From Odobenus rosmarus divergens (lineage: Eukaryota > Chordata > Mammalia > Carnivora > Odobenidae), in assembly GCF_000321225.1 (NCBI RefSeq), contig NW_004450380.1, forward strand, positions 2,845,397-2,909,396: a DNA stretch of 64,000 bases. Reading direction: 5' to 3'. The notes below the pieces were generated by a model. That model did not search any database. It was not told the origin of the DNA and worked only from the letters and a program-made list of their open reading frames with translations. Position numbers and translations under genes: made by a program. Shown in pieces: positions 30,540 to 42,150 of this stretch (position 1 is its first letter; every line of letters begins with the position of its first letter).

Positions 30540-32615
30540 TAGTACACCCACCCAAAATAAAATACTGAGATATAAATCTAAAGAAATATGTACAAGCTCT
30601 ATATAAGGAAAACTAAAAATCTCTGATGAATGAAATCAAAGAACTAAATAAATGGAAAAGTATTCCATGTGTATTGATAAGAAGACTCAATATGGTCAAG
30701 ATGTCAGTTTTTCCCAACTTGGTTTATTGATTCGATGCAATCCCAATCAAAGTCCCAGGAAGTTATTTTGTGGATGTCAGTAAACTGATTCTAAGTTTAC
30801 ATGGAGGCAAAAAGACCCAGAATACCCAGCATAACACTGGAGAAGAACAAAGTTGGAGGAATCAATATAACCAACTTCAAGACTGATTCTAAAGCTACAG
30901 TAATCAAGACGGTGCGGTACTGATGAAAGAACAAGCAGATCAAGGGAACAGAACAGGGAGCTCTGAAAGACCCACATATGTACAGTTGACTGATCTTTGA
31001 CGAAGGAGCAAAGGTAACACAATGGAGCAAAGACAGGTGTTTTCAACAAATGGTGCTGAAGCAACCGAACATCCACATTGCAAAAAACAAACAAACAAAT
31101 GCAGACCCAGGTCTTATGCCCTTCACAAAAATGAACTCAAAATGGATCATAGATCTAAATGTAAAATGCAAGCCATGAAACTGCTAGCAGACAACCCAGG
31201 GGAAAGCCTAGATAATTTTGGGTACGGTGATACCTTTTTTTAAATTTTTTAAAGATTTTTCATTTATTTATTTGACAGAGAGAGCACATGCGCACAAGCA
31301 GGGGGAGCGGCAGGCAGAGGGAGAGGGAGAAGCAGGCTCCCTGCTGAGCAAGGGGCTCGATCCCAGGACCCCAGGATCATGACCTGAGCCGAAGGCAGAC
31401 GCTTAACCGACTGAGCCACCCAGGCATCCCCAATGATGCCTTTTTAGATACAACACCCAAGACATGATCCAGGAAAGAAATTACTGATAAGCTGGAAAAC
31501 TGAAAGCTTCTGCTCTGCAAAAGACACTGTCAAGAGAATGAGAAGGTAAGCCACAGACTGAGAGAAAATATTTACAAGACACATCTGATAAAGGATTGTT
31601 ATCCTAAATATACAAAGAACTCTTAAAACTCAACATAATGAAAAACTGAAAAAAATGAAAAAAGAGAGAACAGACACCTCACCAAAGAAGAGATACAGAT
31701 GGCAAATTAGCCTAAGAAAAGATGCTTCCATTAGATGTCATTGGGGAAATGCAAATTAAAACAACGAGATACCACTATGAATCTAGTAGAGGGACCAAAA
31801 TCCAGAACACTGACACTACCAGATGCTGGTGAGGATGTGGAACAACAGGAACTCTCCTTCATTGCTGGTGGGGATGCAAAATGGTGCAGCCACTTTGGAA
31901 GACAGTTTGGTGGTATCTTATAAAACTAAACATATTAAATAAACTAAACCATAGGATCTAGGAATCATGCTCCTTGGTATTTACCCAAAGGGGTTGAGAA
32001 CTTATGTCCATACAAACACACATACTAACTTACAGCAGCTTTATTCATAACTGCCAAAACTTGGAAGTAACCAAGATGCCTTTCGGTACATGAATGAATA
32101 AACTGTGGTCCATCCAGACAATGGAATATTATCTAGTACTGAAAACAAATGACCTATTAAACCACAAAAAGACATGAACAACTTTATATGCATATTACTA
32201 AGGGAAAGAAGCCAATCTACATTGGCTACATTTCGAAGGTGTGACATTCTGGAAAATGCAAAACTATGGAGAAAAAAAAATCAGTGACTTCTGGGGGGTG
32301 CAAGGGAGGGATGAACAGGTGAAGCTCAGAGGATTTTTAGGGTAGTGAAAACATATGATACCATAATGATGTACACATCATTATACATTTGTCCAAATTC
32401 ATAAAATGTACGACACTGACAGTGACCCCTAATGTAAACTATGGACTCTGGTGATAATGATGTGTCAGTGTTGTAACAAATGTTCCACCCTGGTGGGGAA
32501 TGTGGGTAATACAGGAAGCTGTGCATGTGTAGGGGTAGGGAACATATGGGAAATCTCTGTACCTTCAATTCCGCTGTGCACTTAAAACTGCTGTAAAAAA
32601 ATAAGAGTCTTAAAA
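30540..32615 (+). mobile_element. LINE-1 (L1M) ORF2 C-terminal half and 3' UTR
   Basis: Ordered ORF2 landmarks: 'gcaatcccaatcaaagtccc' (30738), 'gctacagtaatcaagacgg' (30894), 'atggatcatagatctaaatg' (31142), 'ggggaaatgcaaattaaaac' (31743) and 'ttggaagacagtttggtgg' (31896). The 3' UTR follows ('tgataatgatgtgtcagtg' at 32453, 'gggaaatctctgtacctt' at 32548) and ends in 'ataagagtcttaaaaaaaa' (about 32601). Many stops. A SINE interrupts it at 31240-31433. Confidence 0.88.
31240..31433 (-). mobile_element. Can-SINE, reverse, inserted in L1 ORF2
   Basis: Complete reverse copy. Flanks 'tgatacctttttt' (about 31228) and 'tgatgccttttta' (about 31434) are an imperfect target duplication. Confidence 0.94.
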
Positions 32616-32995
32616 AAAAGGGAGAAGACGAAATAGAGACATTTTTGAAAAAACAAAAACAGAATTTGTCATCAGCAGATCTTAACAAAAGGAATTTCTA
32701 AAGGATGTACTTCTGGAAGAAGGAAAAGTGAGCCAAGATGGAAGGTCTAAGGTACAAGTAGGAATGAAGAACAAAGAGAATGCCGAATATGGGCAAACCT
32801 ACAAACAAATAAAACAGTTTTGTGGGAGTTAAAAATATGGTAAAAATAAAAATATACAATAATCATAGTATACATGTCAATAGTAAAGAAAACAGGATTC
32901 AAGTACCCTAAAGTCCTTCTCTATCCAGGAAGAACATAGAGCAGTTATATGCACACTTTATAACTCTTTAAACAGCTCATGTGTGATTTATATAC
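32616..32995 (+). mobile_element. LINE-1 ORF1-end/inter-ORF fragment
   Basis: 'gaatttgtcatcagcagatc' (32662) and 'cttctggaagaaggaaaagt' (32710) are the end of L1M ORF1 and the spacer before ORF2. It sits directly behind the 3' end of the preceding L1, so it is another copy. Confidence 0.65.
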
Positions 32996-33029
32996 CCTTT
33001 GGAATGTATGATATATTTAACAATAAAAA

Positions 33030-33572
33030 GTCTTAAAACCTGATTTAATGCTCTGTTTTAATTTCAAGGTACAAAGCCAGTGTGTAAAGAACAATTAGGT
33101 TAACAGATAATCTAGGGATTTAATGATCTCCAAAGATTGAATGTTGAATCAAGAAGGGAACGCTGTGGTTTAAAAAAATGTACATATCTTACCCTTGTTT
33201 GGAGGGAAAAATGATACTCATAAAAAATTAAAAATTCATAAAAAGCTGCATAACCTAGTTGTAAATAGATGAAATAGTTTGCCATCAATAATCTTACCAA
33301 GCTGTATGTCTGTATCTAACAACACTACAAGTGTTGTTGACATGTATTCCAGAAATACGATTGGTCCTTTTATTGAAATCAGCTGATACAGATGCCAAGT
33401 ACTTGAGAGCCCAGAGGCCTTGAAGAACCGTAAACTCCCAGCGCACAGGTGTTGGGAGGTTCTGGAATGTGGTGCTGGGAAATAGAAATGTTCTTTGGTG
33501 ATTTAAAAAAAAAAAAAGTCTGTCGGGGCATAAAAGTTGGCACTGCTAAGATGCAGCCTCATGAGAAAGTGA
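33030..33572. other. Unique intergenic DNA
   Basis: A/T-rich with an A12 tract at about 33507-33518. No feature recognised. Confidence 0.4.
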
Positions 33573-33797
33573 GTCTACAGCAGGGTTGGCAAAGTATGGT
33601 GCCAAGGCCAGATCCCCCCTGTGGCATGTTTTCACAAATAGTTTGGTGCACAGCCACACCCACTCCTTTGTAGACGGTCGGTGGCTCCCTTCCTGACACA
33701 TCAGCAAGACTTAGGAGTTGTCCGTATGGCTTGCAAAGCCTAACACACTTACCACCTAGCTCTGTACAGAAAAAGCTGGCAGACACCTGGTCTGTAG
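33573..33797 (+). mobile_element. Non-autonomous hAT-type DNA transposon with 8-bp target duplication
   Basis: The body has 'cagggttggcaaagtatgg' at the left end, 'acagccacacccactcctt' and 'ccgtatggcttgcaaagcc' inside, and 'gctggcagacacctg' at the right end. The ends are imperfect inverted repeats (caggg-ttggca / tgccag-cacctg). The flanks 'gtctacag' (33573-33580) and 'gtctgtag' (33790-33797) form an 8-bp duplication with two changes, which is the hAT hallmark. I know the family as a common mammalian MER element but cannot give its number with certainty. Confidence 0.7.
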
Positions 33798-33949
33798 TAA
33801 AGGACTTTCTAGAAGAAGGAGGCTGGAGAGAGGATCGCATACAAAAGAAAAAAAAAAAACTCTGTAATGGGTAACTATGAATATGTGCTGGAAATATGAC
33901 TGTCTAGTTGTTTTTGTCACTAGTAACAATAATGATGATTGGAATAGAT

Positions 33950-34240
33950 ACAGTTAGAGCCCTTGCTACATATCAGGTCCTGATCTAAGGACTCTACCCG
34001 CTTTAGATCAGTTTTTTTTTTTTTAACATTTTATTTATTCACTTGTCAGAGAGAGAGGGAGAGCGTGCACACAAGCAGGAGAAGCAAGCAGAGGGAGAAG
34101 CAGGCTCCCTGCTAAGCAGGGAGTCTGAAGTGGGACTCGATCCCAGGACTCTGGGATCATGACCTGAGCAGAAGGCAGACGTTTAATTGACTGAAGCTCA
34201 ATTTATTTCCAAACAACCCTATGCATATAAACTTTGGTAA
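33950..34240 (-). repeat. MIR/L2 fragment, antisense, split by a SINE
   Basis: The left part, 'cttgctacatatcaggtcc' to 'ctacccgctttagatca', and the right part, 'ctcaatttatttccaaacaa' then 'ccctatgcatat', are adjacent modules of an antisense MIR/L2. The SINE at about 34011-34192 separates them. Confidence 0.6.
34011..34192 (-). mobile_element. Can-SINE, reverse, 5'-truncated head
   Basis: Recognisable tail, GA-rich body and 'gatcatgacctgagcagaag', but the usual 'gccacccaggcgcccc' end is missing after 'ttgactgaa'. The copy is truncated or deleted at its tRNA-like head. Confidence 0.88.
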
Positions 34241-34244
34241 AGAT

Positions 34245-34870
34245 GGTATGAAGTGATCAGAGTCTTCTCTGCAAAAACGAGTATAAAATTGGACAGAATT
34301 GCCAAAAGCAACCACCTCAGGGCATTAGAAATTGACCAAAGGTAGACTTGTTCATTCTTAAAAAACAAACAAACAAAAAACCAGCTAGAGCTTGATAAGC
34401 AAAGCAAGAGTCTCTGGTCTGCTTGCCTGGAGCTATTCCTATCCACCACCCTCCCCACAGTCCTAGAAGAACTGAGACCAGCTCTCCATACATATCATCT
34501 GGGTAACTAGGAAATTGCACATCCATAAGGGGGCGCAAGAAAGCCTGACAAAAAGTAGAAGCCAAGGGAGAGGACTACAACTTTGACCTGCACACACCTT
34601 CCCACACACGGCAGAGGGAGGGAAGCCTTTTAGGTTAAAGATGTTTGAGCAACACCCCTGTCCACGTCACTGGCTGCCCACTATGCAATCACAGGGGAGA
34701 CCTCTAGGGAGCTAGGGCTAAAACAAAAAACTGAGCAAAGACATCATTAATAAGCTATACCCTACACTCCACAGTTTACATCCAGAAAAGTTACAAAACC
34801 ACCATAACAACCTTCAGAACAATAAAACAGAATGTAGAGTTAATGTTATTTTACAAGTTTGGTTTTCAAT
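34245..34870 (+). mobile_element. LINE-1 (L1M) 5' UTR/ORF1 fragment, left part
   Basis: 'ttggacagaattgccaaaa' (34289), 'accagctagagcttgataa' (34380) and the general composition match the L1M 5' region. Its continuation (ORF1) appears beyond the LTR at 34880-35395. Confidence 0.55.
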
Positions 34871-34879
34871 TAAAAAAAT

Positions 34880-35395
34880 TATTAGGCTGCAGTGGGTAGT
34901 GAAATGGCCCCCAAATAAAGCTACAATCTAATCTGCACAGCCTGTGAATATGTCACCTCACACAGCAAAGCAAACTCTGCAGGTGTGATTAAGGTCAAAA
35001 TATTTGAGAGGGGGAAGAGTAGCCTAGGTCACCCAGGTGGGTCCCATCTAATTTCACGAATCTGGAAAAGCAGAAACCCATCCCCAGCTGGGTCAGAGAA
35101 AGAGCTGTGATGGTGAAAGCAGGGTCAGAGGATCGTTATGTTGTTAGCTTTGAAATTCAGAAAGGGAACTAAGAACCAAGGAATATGAGCAGCCTCCAAA
35201 AGCTGGACAACTTAAGGAAAGAGGTTTTTCTATAAAACACTTAGGAAGGATCACAGCCCCACTGACACCTTGATTTTAGCCCAGAGAGACCCGTGTCAGG
35301 CTTCTGACCTACAGAACTATAAGATAATACATTTGTGTCATTTGAAGCCACTGAGTTTGTGATCATTTATTACAGCAGCAAAAGAAAACTTGTAA
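34880..35395 (+). mobile_element. MaLR-type LTR inserted in L1
   Basis: Modules 'gaatatgtcacctcacacag' (34948), 'gcaggtgtgattaaggtca' (34979), 'aggtgggtcccatctaattt' (35035), 'ccttgattttagcccaga' (35268) and 'gaagccactgagtttgtgat' (35344) follow a MaLR/MLT1-like LTR order. It lies between two parts of one L1M. The exact subfamily is uncertain. Confidence 0.6.
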
Positions 35396-36215
35396 TACAT
35401 ACTGTAAAAGACAGGGAATCGTACTTAAGAACACAGCTGCCAAAAGAAATGGACTCCGGGTGGACTCAGATATTAGATTTAGAAAGAAAAATCATTAAAG
35501 CAACTATGATAAATATTTCCAACTAATTAAATTATATTCAAAGAATTAAAGGAAAACAGTTTTCAAAAAAAGGTGGCAGGAGGAAGTTCTGATAGAGAAG
35601 TAAAACCTGTAAAAAAGAACCGAATATAAATTCTAGAGTTGAAACGAAAAGTTCATCAGAGGGACTCAGAGTTGACATGGCAGGTGAAATCATCAAAAAA
35701 AATCAGAAGCCAGATCAATAAAATATCGAATCAGCAGAACAGAGAGAAAAATAATTGAAGAAAAATAGAACACTCAGATACCTCTGAGAAGTCAGGTATA
35801 TCCCGAAACAAGAGAAGAAAGGGAAGGGGGCAGGAAAAATAGAAACAATTATGTCCAAAACCTTCCCAAATTTAATGAACACAAAATTTAATACAAATTT
35901 AAAATTTAACTAATACAAAATATTAGCCCATAGATCCCAAGCTCAACTATCTCCAAGTAAAATAAATGCAAAGAGAATCTACCCAGACACATCATAGTTA
36001 AACCGTTCAAAATTAAAGAGAAAATATTGAAAGGAGCAAAAAACAAAAACAAAACAAAAACAAAAACACCTCACCAACCGGAAGGGAAACAGCAGACTTC
36101 TCACCAGAAACCATGGAGACAAAATACAAAAGAATAACAATGCTGAAAGAAATAAGCTGTCAACTAAGAAATCTGTACTTAAACTATCCTTCAAAAGCAA
36201 AGGTGAATGTAGTCA
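35396..36215 (+). mobile_element. LINE-1 (L1M) ORF1 fragment, right part
   Basis: 'cccagacacatcatagtta' (35982), 'gcagacttctcaccagaaacc' region (36091-36111) and 'ctatccttcaaaagcaaagg' (36184) are ORF1 C-terminal landmarks. Stops and an A/C-rich expansion (36038-36069) break the frame. Confidence 0.75.
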
Positions 36216-37240
36216 AGATGTTGATTCTCCTCAAACTGATCTAGAGTGCAATAAAAATGAGTGTAATAAAAAATCTATAGTTGTAATAAAAATACCAACA
36301 TGATATCTGTAGATATAGACAGGCTGTTTCTAGAATGTATATGGAAATTTAAAGACACCAGAAGAGTCAAAACAATTTTAAAAAAAGAATAAAAGAGGAT
36401 TCACATAAGACAATTTTAAGATTTACTATAAAGCTATAGTAATTAAAACAGTGTGGTATTGGCAAAGAGACAGATAAATGAAACAATAGATATTTCAAAA
36501 ATAGAATTACACAAATATGGCCAATGTATTTTGGACAAAGACACAAAAACAATGTAGTAATAAGACAGTTTTTTTAACCATCCGTAGGAAAAAAAATGGA
36601 ACTTTGACCTGAACTTCATACCTTATACCAAGATCCATTATGAGCCCATTAACTCAAAATGGATTATCAATCTAAATGTATAATGTTCAATTATACAACT
36701 TAAAAAAATAGATATAGGAGAAAATCTTCATGCTCTTGTGTTAGGCAAAGATTTCTTACATATAACACTAAAACAATTTTTTTGTCAAAAAATTGACAAA
36801 TTGGAATTTGTAAAAATTAAATGTCCCCTATAAAAGATAGAAAGAATAAAAACAAGCTAAAGACTGGGTGAAATTATCTTCAAAATACACATCTAAGACT
36901 TCTAACCAACATATACAAAGAACTCTTACAACTCAGTAATAATAAGGCATAAACAAAAAAATGAAAAATGGGCAAAATATTTGACAGGTATTTCAGAAAA
37001 AAATATGAATGGCAAGTCAGTACCCGAAGAGATGCTCAAAATAATTAGTCATCAGAGTAATGTTTTACAGTACCACTATATACCCACTGGAAGGGCTAGA
37101 ATCAAAAGAAACTGACAATATTATTTTGTATGTGTTGGCAAGGATATAGAGGAACTGGAACTCCCATACATTGTGAGGGGAAGTAGAATGGTACAAGCGC
37201 TTTGGAAAACATTTTGGTGACTTCTTAAAAAGTTACACAG
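36216..37240 (+). mobile_element. LINE-1 ORF2 C-terminal part, copy 1
   Basis: 'ctatagtaattaaaacagtg' (36432), 'atggattatcaatctaaatg' (36659), 'catatacaaagaactcttac' (36910) and 'ggaactcccatacattgtg' (37158) mark the ORF2 C-terminal region. Strongly A-rich and frame-broken. Confidence 0.8.
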
Positions 37241-38258
37241 AAGACAAATAATGCAACTGAAATGAACAGAGGATGTGAACAGACATTTCTCTTCAAAGAA
37301 GAATAGAAGAATTCCACTTCATTTCCAAGAAGATACACAAATGGCTAATAAACACATGAAAAGATGTTTGACATCACTAGTCATTAGGTAAATGCAAATC
37401 AAAACTATAGCGAGTTGCCCCTCACACCCACTATGGCTGTAAGAGCCAGTGCTGGTGAGGATGTGGAGAGACTGGAACTTTCATACACTGTTGGTGAAAA
37501 TGCAAAATGGTGCAGCCACTTTGGAAAATGGTCTGGCAGATACTATTCTGCTGTATATTGTCTCATCCCATTTACTGAAATGTCCAAAATAGGCACATCC
37601 ATAGAGACATACAGTAGATTAGTGGTTTTCAGGGAACGGGGAGAGGGAGAGGAGAAGGCTGGGGCTACCAAGTCTATGATATTTTGGTACAGCTGCCTGA
37701 AAGGACCAAGGCAGCCCCCAAATTCCATTACTAGGATATCCATTCAGGAGGAATGAAAACATGCCCACATAAGGACTTATATGCCAGTGTTCATTTCAGT
37801 ATTATTCAAAATAGCCAAAAAAAAAGTGGAAATAGCCCAAATAACTGGTGAATGGGTAAAAAAAGATGCGCTTGAGCCATACAGTGCAATACTGTTCTGC
37901 CACAAAGGAACAAAGTACTGATACACACTGCAACACAGATGAATCTCAAAAACAGCCTAAGCAAAAGAAACTAGATAAGACTACATATTATAGGATTCCA
38001 TGTATGTGAAATTTCTAGAAATTTCTAGAAAGTCTAGAGTTGTGGTGGCCTGCGGCTGGGCATGGAGGTAGGAACCAACACAAACAGGTGCAAGGGAACC
38101 TTTGGGGGTGACAGAAATATTTAAAAAATGGATGGATGGTGGTGCTCATTTGCACAACTGCAAAAATGTCTACAATTTATAGAGCTGTACACTTAAAACA
38201 GCTGAATTTTATGGTATGTAAATCACGCTTCAAACAAGCTATTAAAAAGAAACATCAA
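37241..38258 (+). mobile_element. LINE-1 ORF2 C-terminal end and 3' UTR, copy 2
   Basis: The ORF2 C-terminal region occurs again: 'taataaacacatgaaaagatg' region at 37346, 'gtaaatgcaaatcaaaacta' (37388) and 'gtgctggtgaggatgtgg' (37449). It is followed by a 3' UTR ending 'gctgtacacttaaaacagc' (38184). Because the same ORF2 part already appears in 36216-37240, these are two copies in a row. A small insertion or rearrangement lies around 37555-37700. Confidence 0.75.
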
Positions 38259-38264
38259 ACCACC

Positions 38265-38400
38265 TTCTGAACCTGGAACTATCACCATTTTACCCCTGGG
38301 GAAACTGAAGAGAGATTAGGGAACTAGCTAGAAAATGGCAGAACTAGGAGTTGATCACAGGCAAAATGGCTGCGTCCTTAGCCACAAATCAGACCTGTGT
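38265..38400 (-). repeat. MIR fragment, antisense
   Basis: 'caccattttacccctgggg' and 'gaaactgaagagagattagg' are antisense MIR core. Confidence 0.7.
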
Positions 38401-38549
38401 AATCTGCTAAGTATAAAAGTGCAGTCCTCGGAACATGGCGAAAAGTCCTGCCCCCTTCCCACAGGCAGTCATTTTCCGTAAATACAAAGAGAACTATCAC
38501 ACGTGGAGTTTATCCTATAAGCCTGACTCCGAGCAAGGACCATTCCTCC

Positions 38550-38740
38550 CCTCCATTCCCTGTGATTAGCACAACAATCTGCCAGGTAGTTACGATCATC
38601 CTCTACTGTACAAATTAGGAAACTGGGCACAAAGAAATTAAACAATTTGTTTAAGATCGCACAGCTAGTAGTTAGTTTGGGTGGAATTTAAATCAGGGTC
38701 TGACTCCAAAATCTCTGTATAATGCTTCAATTTCTCACAA
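38550..38740 (-). repeat. MIR fragment, antisense
   Basis: 'attaggaaactgggcacaaa', 'gatcgcacagctagtagtt' and 'tcagggtctgactccaaa' are clear antisense MIR modules. Confidence 0.8.
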
Positions 38741-40284
38741 AAATGGATTCCTCTTTTAAACATGTTATTTCCTCTCATTACTATCTGGCCTTTTTACACT
38801 AAAATACGTAATTTTGCAAAAAGTAATGTGCTTTTTAATGGATTCCCTGAATTTCACAAACCATGTCTATAAGAGAAAATACATTTTTCGCTACCTGTGT
38901 ATGTAAAGCTTTCTTTGCTAATGGATGGATCCTCCTTTCACATTACTGAAGGCTAGACAGGCACAGAAAACTAGTTCTCTACCCCTCCCTCTGAAACCCA
39001 AATATATATATCACTCCCTCTAAATTATAGAAATACGCATTCATTTTATATACTTAATTATATTATCAAATCCCTCAAGAGGTCAAAATTACTCGTTCCT
39101 TTAATCTTGTTTCTAGAAGAGCCACTGCAGCCATGACTAATCTTTTTTCATGCTTATCAACTTGTAAGATTTTGACATTTTTCAGTAATGCAGACATTAT
39201 ACACAAATATAAATAGTGCACACACGGTATTTTTTCAAAAGGAGGAAGAAGGGAGAGGAGATCAAGGAAGAGTAAATGTTCACAAAAAGAAGGGTAGTGT
39301 GTTCCTCTTCTTTGGGGACTTGTTTATTCTGCCACTGTCGAAGGGGAAGTGAATCAAGAATTCAGACACACTATAGAAGTAGCAAAACCATTTGGATTTA
39401 ACTTGGCTTCAAGAAACCTCTAGCAATAACTTTTCTTCTGAGGGGATAATTAATGACATGCTTGCTCTTTTCCCCATTTAATGCGGGGAGCATGACTGCC
39501 TGTGACAAAATCAGTGATTAGGGTACTCACAGTCAAAAAGGCATCTAAAAAGTTACCTCTGATAGAACACTCCCAATTTATTATCAAAATGCCTATCAAG
39601 ACACAAATATAGATTTTAAAAAATCACAATACAACTTAAAACTAGTACTAATAGCCAACCTAATGCCAGAGTCTAGGATGTGTTCTTAGCCACAACTTTG
39701 CTCAGAACAATGCATAGTAAAACATCACCTGGATAAGCATGTTTGCTTGAAAGTGTTGGGAAGGTTCCCTTCCTACTAGCTGAATCATGGACCAGAAATG
39801 CAAGTTTGGACCAAGCAGGAATCTGTGCAGCTGTCCGTGCATTATGGGGGGGCTGGCTTCTGTAGTAGCCAAGGTCAGTCATCTGGGACCCCTTTCTCCT
39901 TTAGCCAATTCAGACCTTTGTTCCAAAAATAGGGTAGGAGTAGAGTTAAGGGGCAAGAGTGGAGGAGTAGGTGTGTCACATCAAATACTGACAAGAGCAG
40001 GTAGCCTAAATAACAGTTGGTAAGTGGAGACTGAGATATGAGGAGCCTTGACAAAAGCACATTGTGAGGTGTGTAGTTTACAGTATACCTTATCTGTCTC
40101 ATGTCCCAGAAAGCCAGGATGAGAACAGATGCCATTTAAGTCCACCAGTTCCCAAATGAGGAAAATCCACTAGATTATGAGAACTGGCTGTACATTGAGC
40201 CCATCTATCTGCTGTCCAGTTAGAGATCTGATGAGGAGATCCAGAGAAGACTGGGCCAAGGGCAATTTATATACCATGTCTACT
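38741..40284. other. Unique intergenic DNA
   Basis: A/T-rich at 38740-39250, more balanced beyond. No repeat or exon recognised. Confidence 0.4.
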
Positions 40285-41195
40285 GGCAAACACTAATACT
40301 GAATGCTTTCTCACTAAAATTGGGGAAAAGGCAAGGAAGTCCACTGCCATTATTCTTATTCAACATAGAACTAGAAGTGCTAGCCAGTGCAATAACAAAA
40401 GAAAGGGGATTAAAAAGGAAGAACTAACTGTCCCTATTTGCAGAGACATAATTACCTATGTAGAAAATCCTAAGGAATTTACAAAAGCATTCCCAGAACT
40501 AATACATAAAGTCAGTAAAGTCACAGGATACAAACTCAACACACAAAAATTAATCGCATGTCTGTATACTCACAAAGAACACATGAAAGCCAAAATTAAA
40601 GATACAATACCACTTACAAGCACTATAAAAAATGAAATACTTAGGTATAAATCTATAAATATCATGTACAGCATCTATGGATTGAAAATTATAAAATGCT
40701 GGTGAAAGAAATCAAAGATTTAAATAAATACATATACAGTGTCTATGGATTAGATGACTCAGTACAGTAAAGCTGTCAATTCTCCTCAAATTGATCTACA
40801 GGTTAAATACAATTCCTAAAAAATCTCAGTAAAAGGGCGCCCAGGTGGCTCAGTCAGTTAAGCCTCTGCCTTCAGCTCAGGTCATTATCCCAGGGTCCTG
40901 GGTTCAAGCCCTGCATTGGGCTCCTTGCTCAGCGGAGAGTCTGCTTGTCCCTCTCCCTTTGCCTCTCGTCCCCACTCATGTTCTCTCTTGCTCTAATAAA
41001 AAATAAAAATCTTTAAAAAAATCCCAGTAAGAGTTTTTGTAGATATAGACAAGCTTATTATCAAACTTGTATGGAAAGGCAAAGGAACTGGAATAGCTAA
41101 CAACACAATTTTGAAAAAAAAGAAGAAAACTGAAGGATTCACACTATCTGATTTCAAGCATGTCTATGGAAGTACAGTAATCAAGACTAGGTAGC
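40285..41195 (+). mobile_element. LINE-1 ORF2 reverse-transcriptase-region fragment, split by a SINE
   Basis: 'actgaatgctttctcacta' (40297), 'gctagccagtgcaataacaa' (40380), 'caggatacaaactcaacac' (40524) and, after the SINE, 'gtagatatagacaagcttat' (41039). Frame-broken. The left and right ends are simple truncations. Confidence 0.82.
40833..41015 (+). mobile_element. Can-SINE, forward, inserted in L1 ORF2
   Basis: Head 'gcgcccaggtggctcagtca', tail 'aataaaaaataaaaatctt'. Flanks 'aaaaaatctcagtaa' (40818-40832) and 'aaaaaatcccagtaa' (41016-41030) are a target duplication with one change. Confidence 0.95.
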
Positions 41196-41940
41196 AAACC
41201 CTAGTTCTCTTCCTAGCTTTTGGCATGATCACTTCCCACAGTTCCTCCTTGTTCCCAGGTTTCCAGTGTACCCTGGCAAAGCTAGTATGGAAATAATATA
41301 GGAGGATCTATGGATGACAAATATTTGTTCAACATTTGAATTATCTACTGCTATGTAATAAGCCATTCCGAAATGTAATGGTATAAAAATAACAACCATT
41401 GTCTTAGGCTCACATGTTTAGTGAGCAACCCTGCTCTACAGTATGTGGGGTTGGGATGACTTGAATGGCTAGAGGTGTCTCAAAATAACTGAAGGCTGGA
41501 ACAACTGGGGTCAGAGGATTTACTTGATGACACCAAGACACTAAGTTGGTTTCCTCATTCTCCTTCTGGCACCTGAGCTGGAATGGCTGAAGAATAAGCT
41601 TAAGCGGGGGACTGGTGACCAGAGTACTTATGTGGCATCTCCATGTAGCTTCTCAAAGCATGGCAGCTGGGTGTTGAGAGGGAATGTCCCAAGAATGAGC
41701 ATCTAGACAGCAAGTGTTCCAAGGGACCAAGGCAGAGGCTGCAAAGATTTGTCTTATTCGTAGAGAACAAAGCTCTGTGAGAACAAAGCTCTGTAAGAAC
41801 AAGCACTGAATTGAGATCAGTATTGGTGATGGGGCCAATAGTGGCAACAGAGTATTAAGGTGTAAAGAAGGCTACAGAAGGCTGGCAGGGCACCAATGCA
41901 ACAAAGAATACACTAACAACTCCCTGGGCACAACAATGCG
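41196..41940. other. Partly an unnamed old interspersed repeat, partly unique
   Basis: From about 41340, 'ttatctactgctatgtaata' and later 'ggctggaacaactgggg' resemble a widespread old mammalian LTR-like repeat whose family I cannot assign. A short tandem repeat sits at 41764-41803. Confidence 0.35.
41764..41803. repeat. 16-bp tandem repeat, about 2.5 copies
   Basis: 'agaacaaagctctgtg', 'agaacaaagctctgta' and then the partial 'agaacaag' follow each other without gap. Confidence 0.9.
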
Positions 41941-41944
41941 ATTT

Positions 41945-42150
41945 CACATCTACTATTTCATTGATGTAATTACAACTGTGTACTTTATTACCTTGGTTAT
42001 ACAGATGTGTGGATGTGGACCCCAAGGTTCTGAGAGGCTGTGCAATTTTCTCAAAGTGGTACAGCCAGTAAATGGAGGAGCTGAGATCACAACCCAGCCA
42101 GCTTCCTGAATCTAGTTTCTTTCCTGTCTACCTCACTAAGCCTCACCAAT
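41945..42150 (-). repeat. MIR fragment, antisense
   Basis: 'ccaaggttctgagaggctgt', 'gtggtacagccagtaaatgg' and 'gctgagatcacaacccagc' are antisense MIR modules. Confidence 0.7.
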
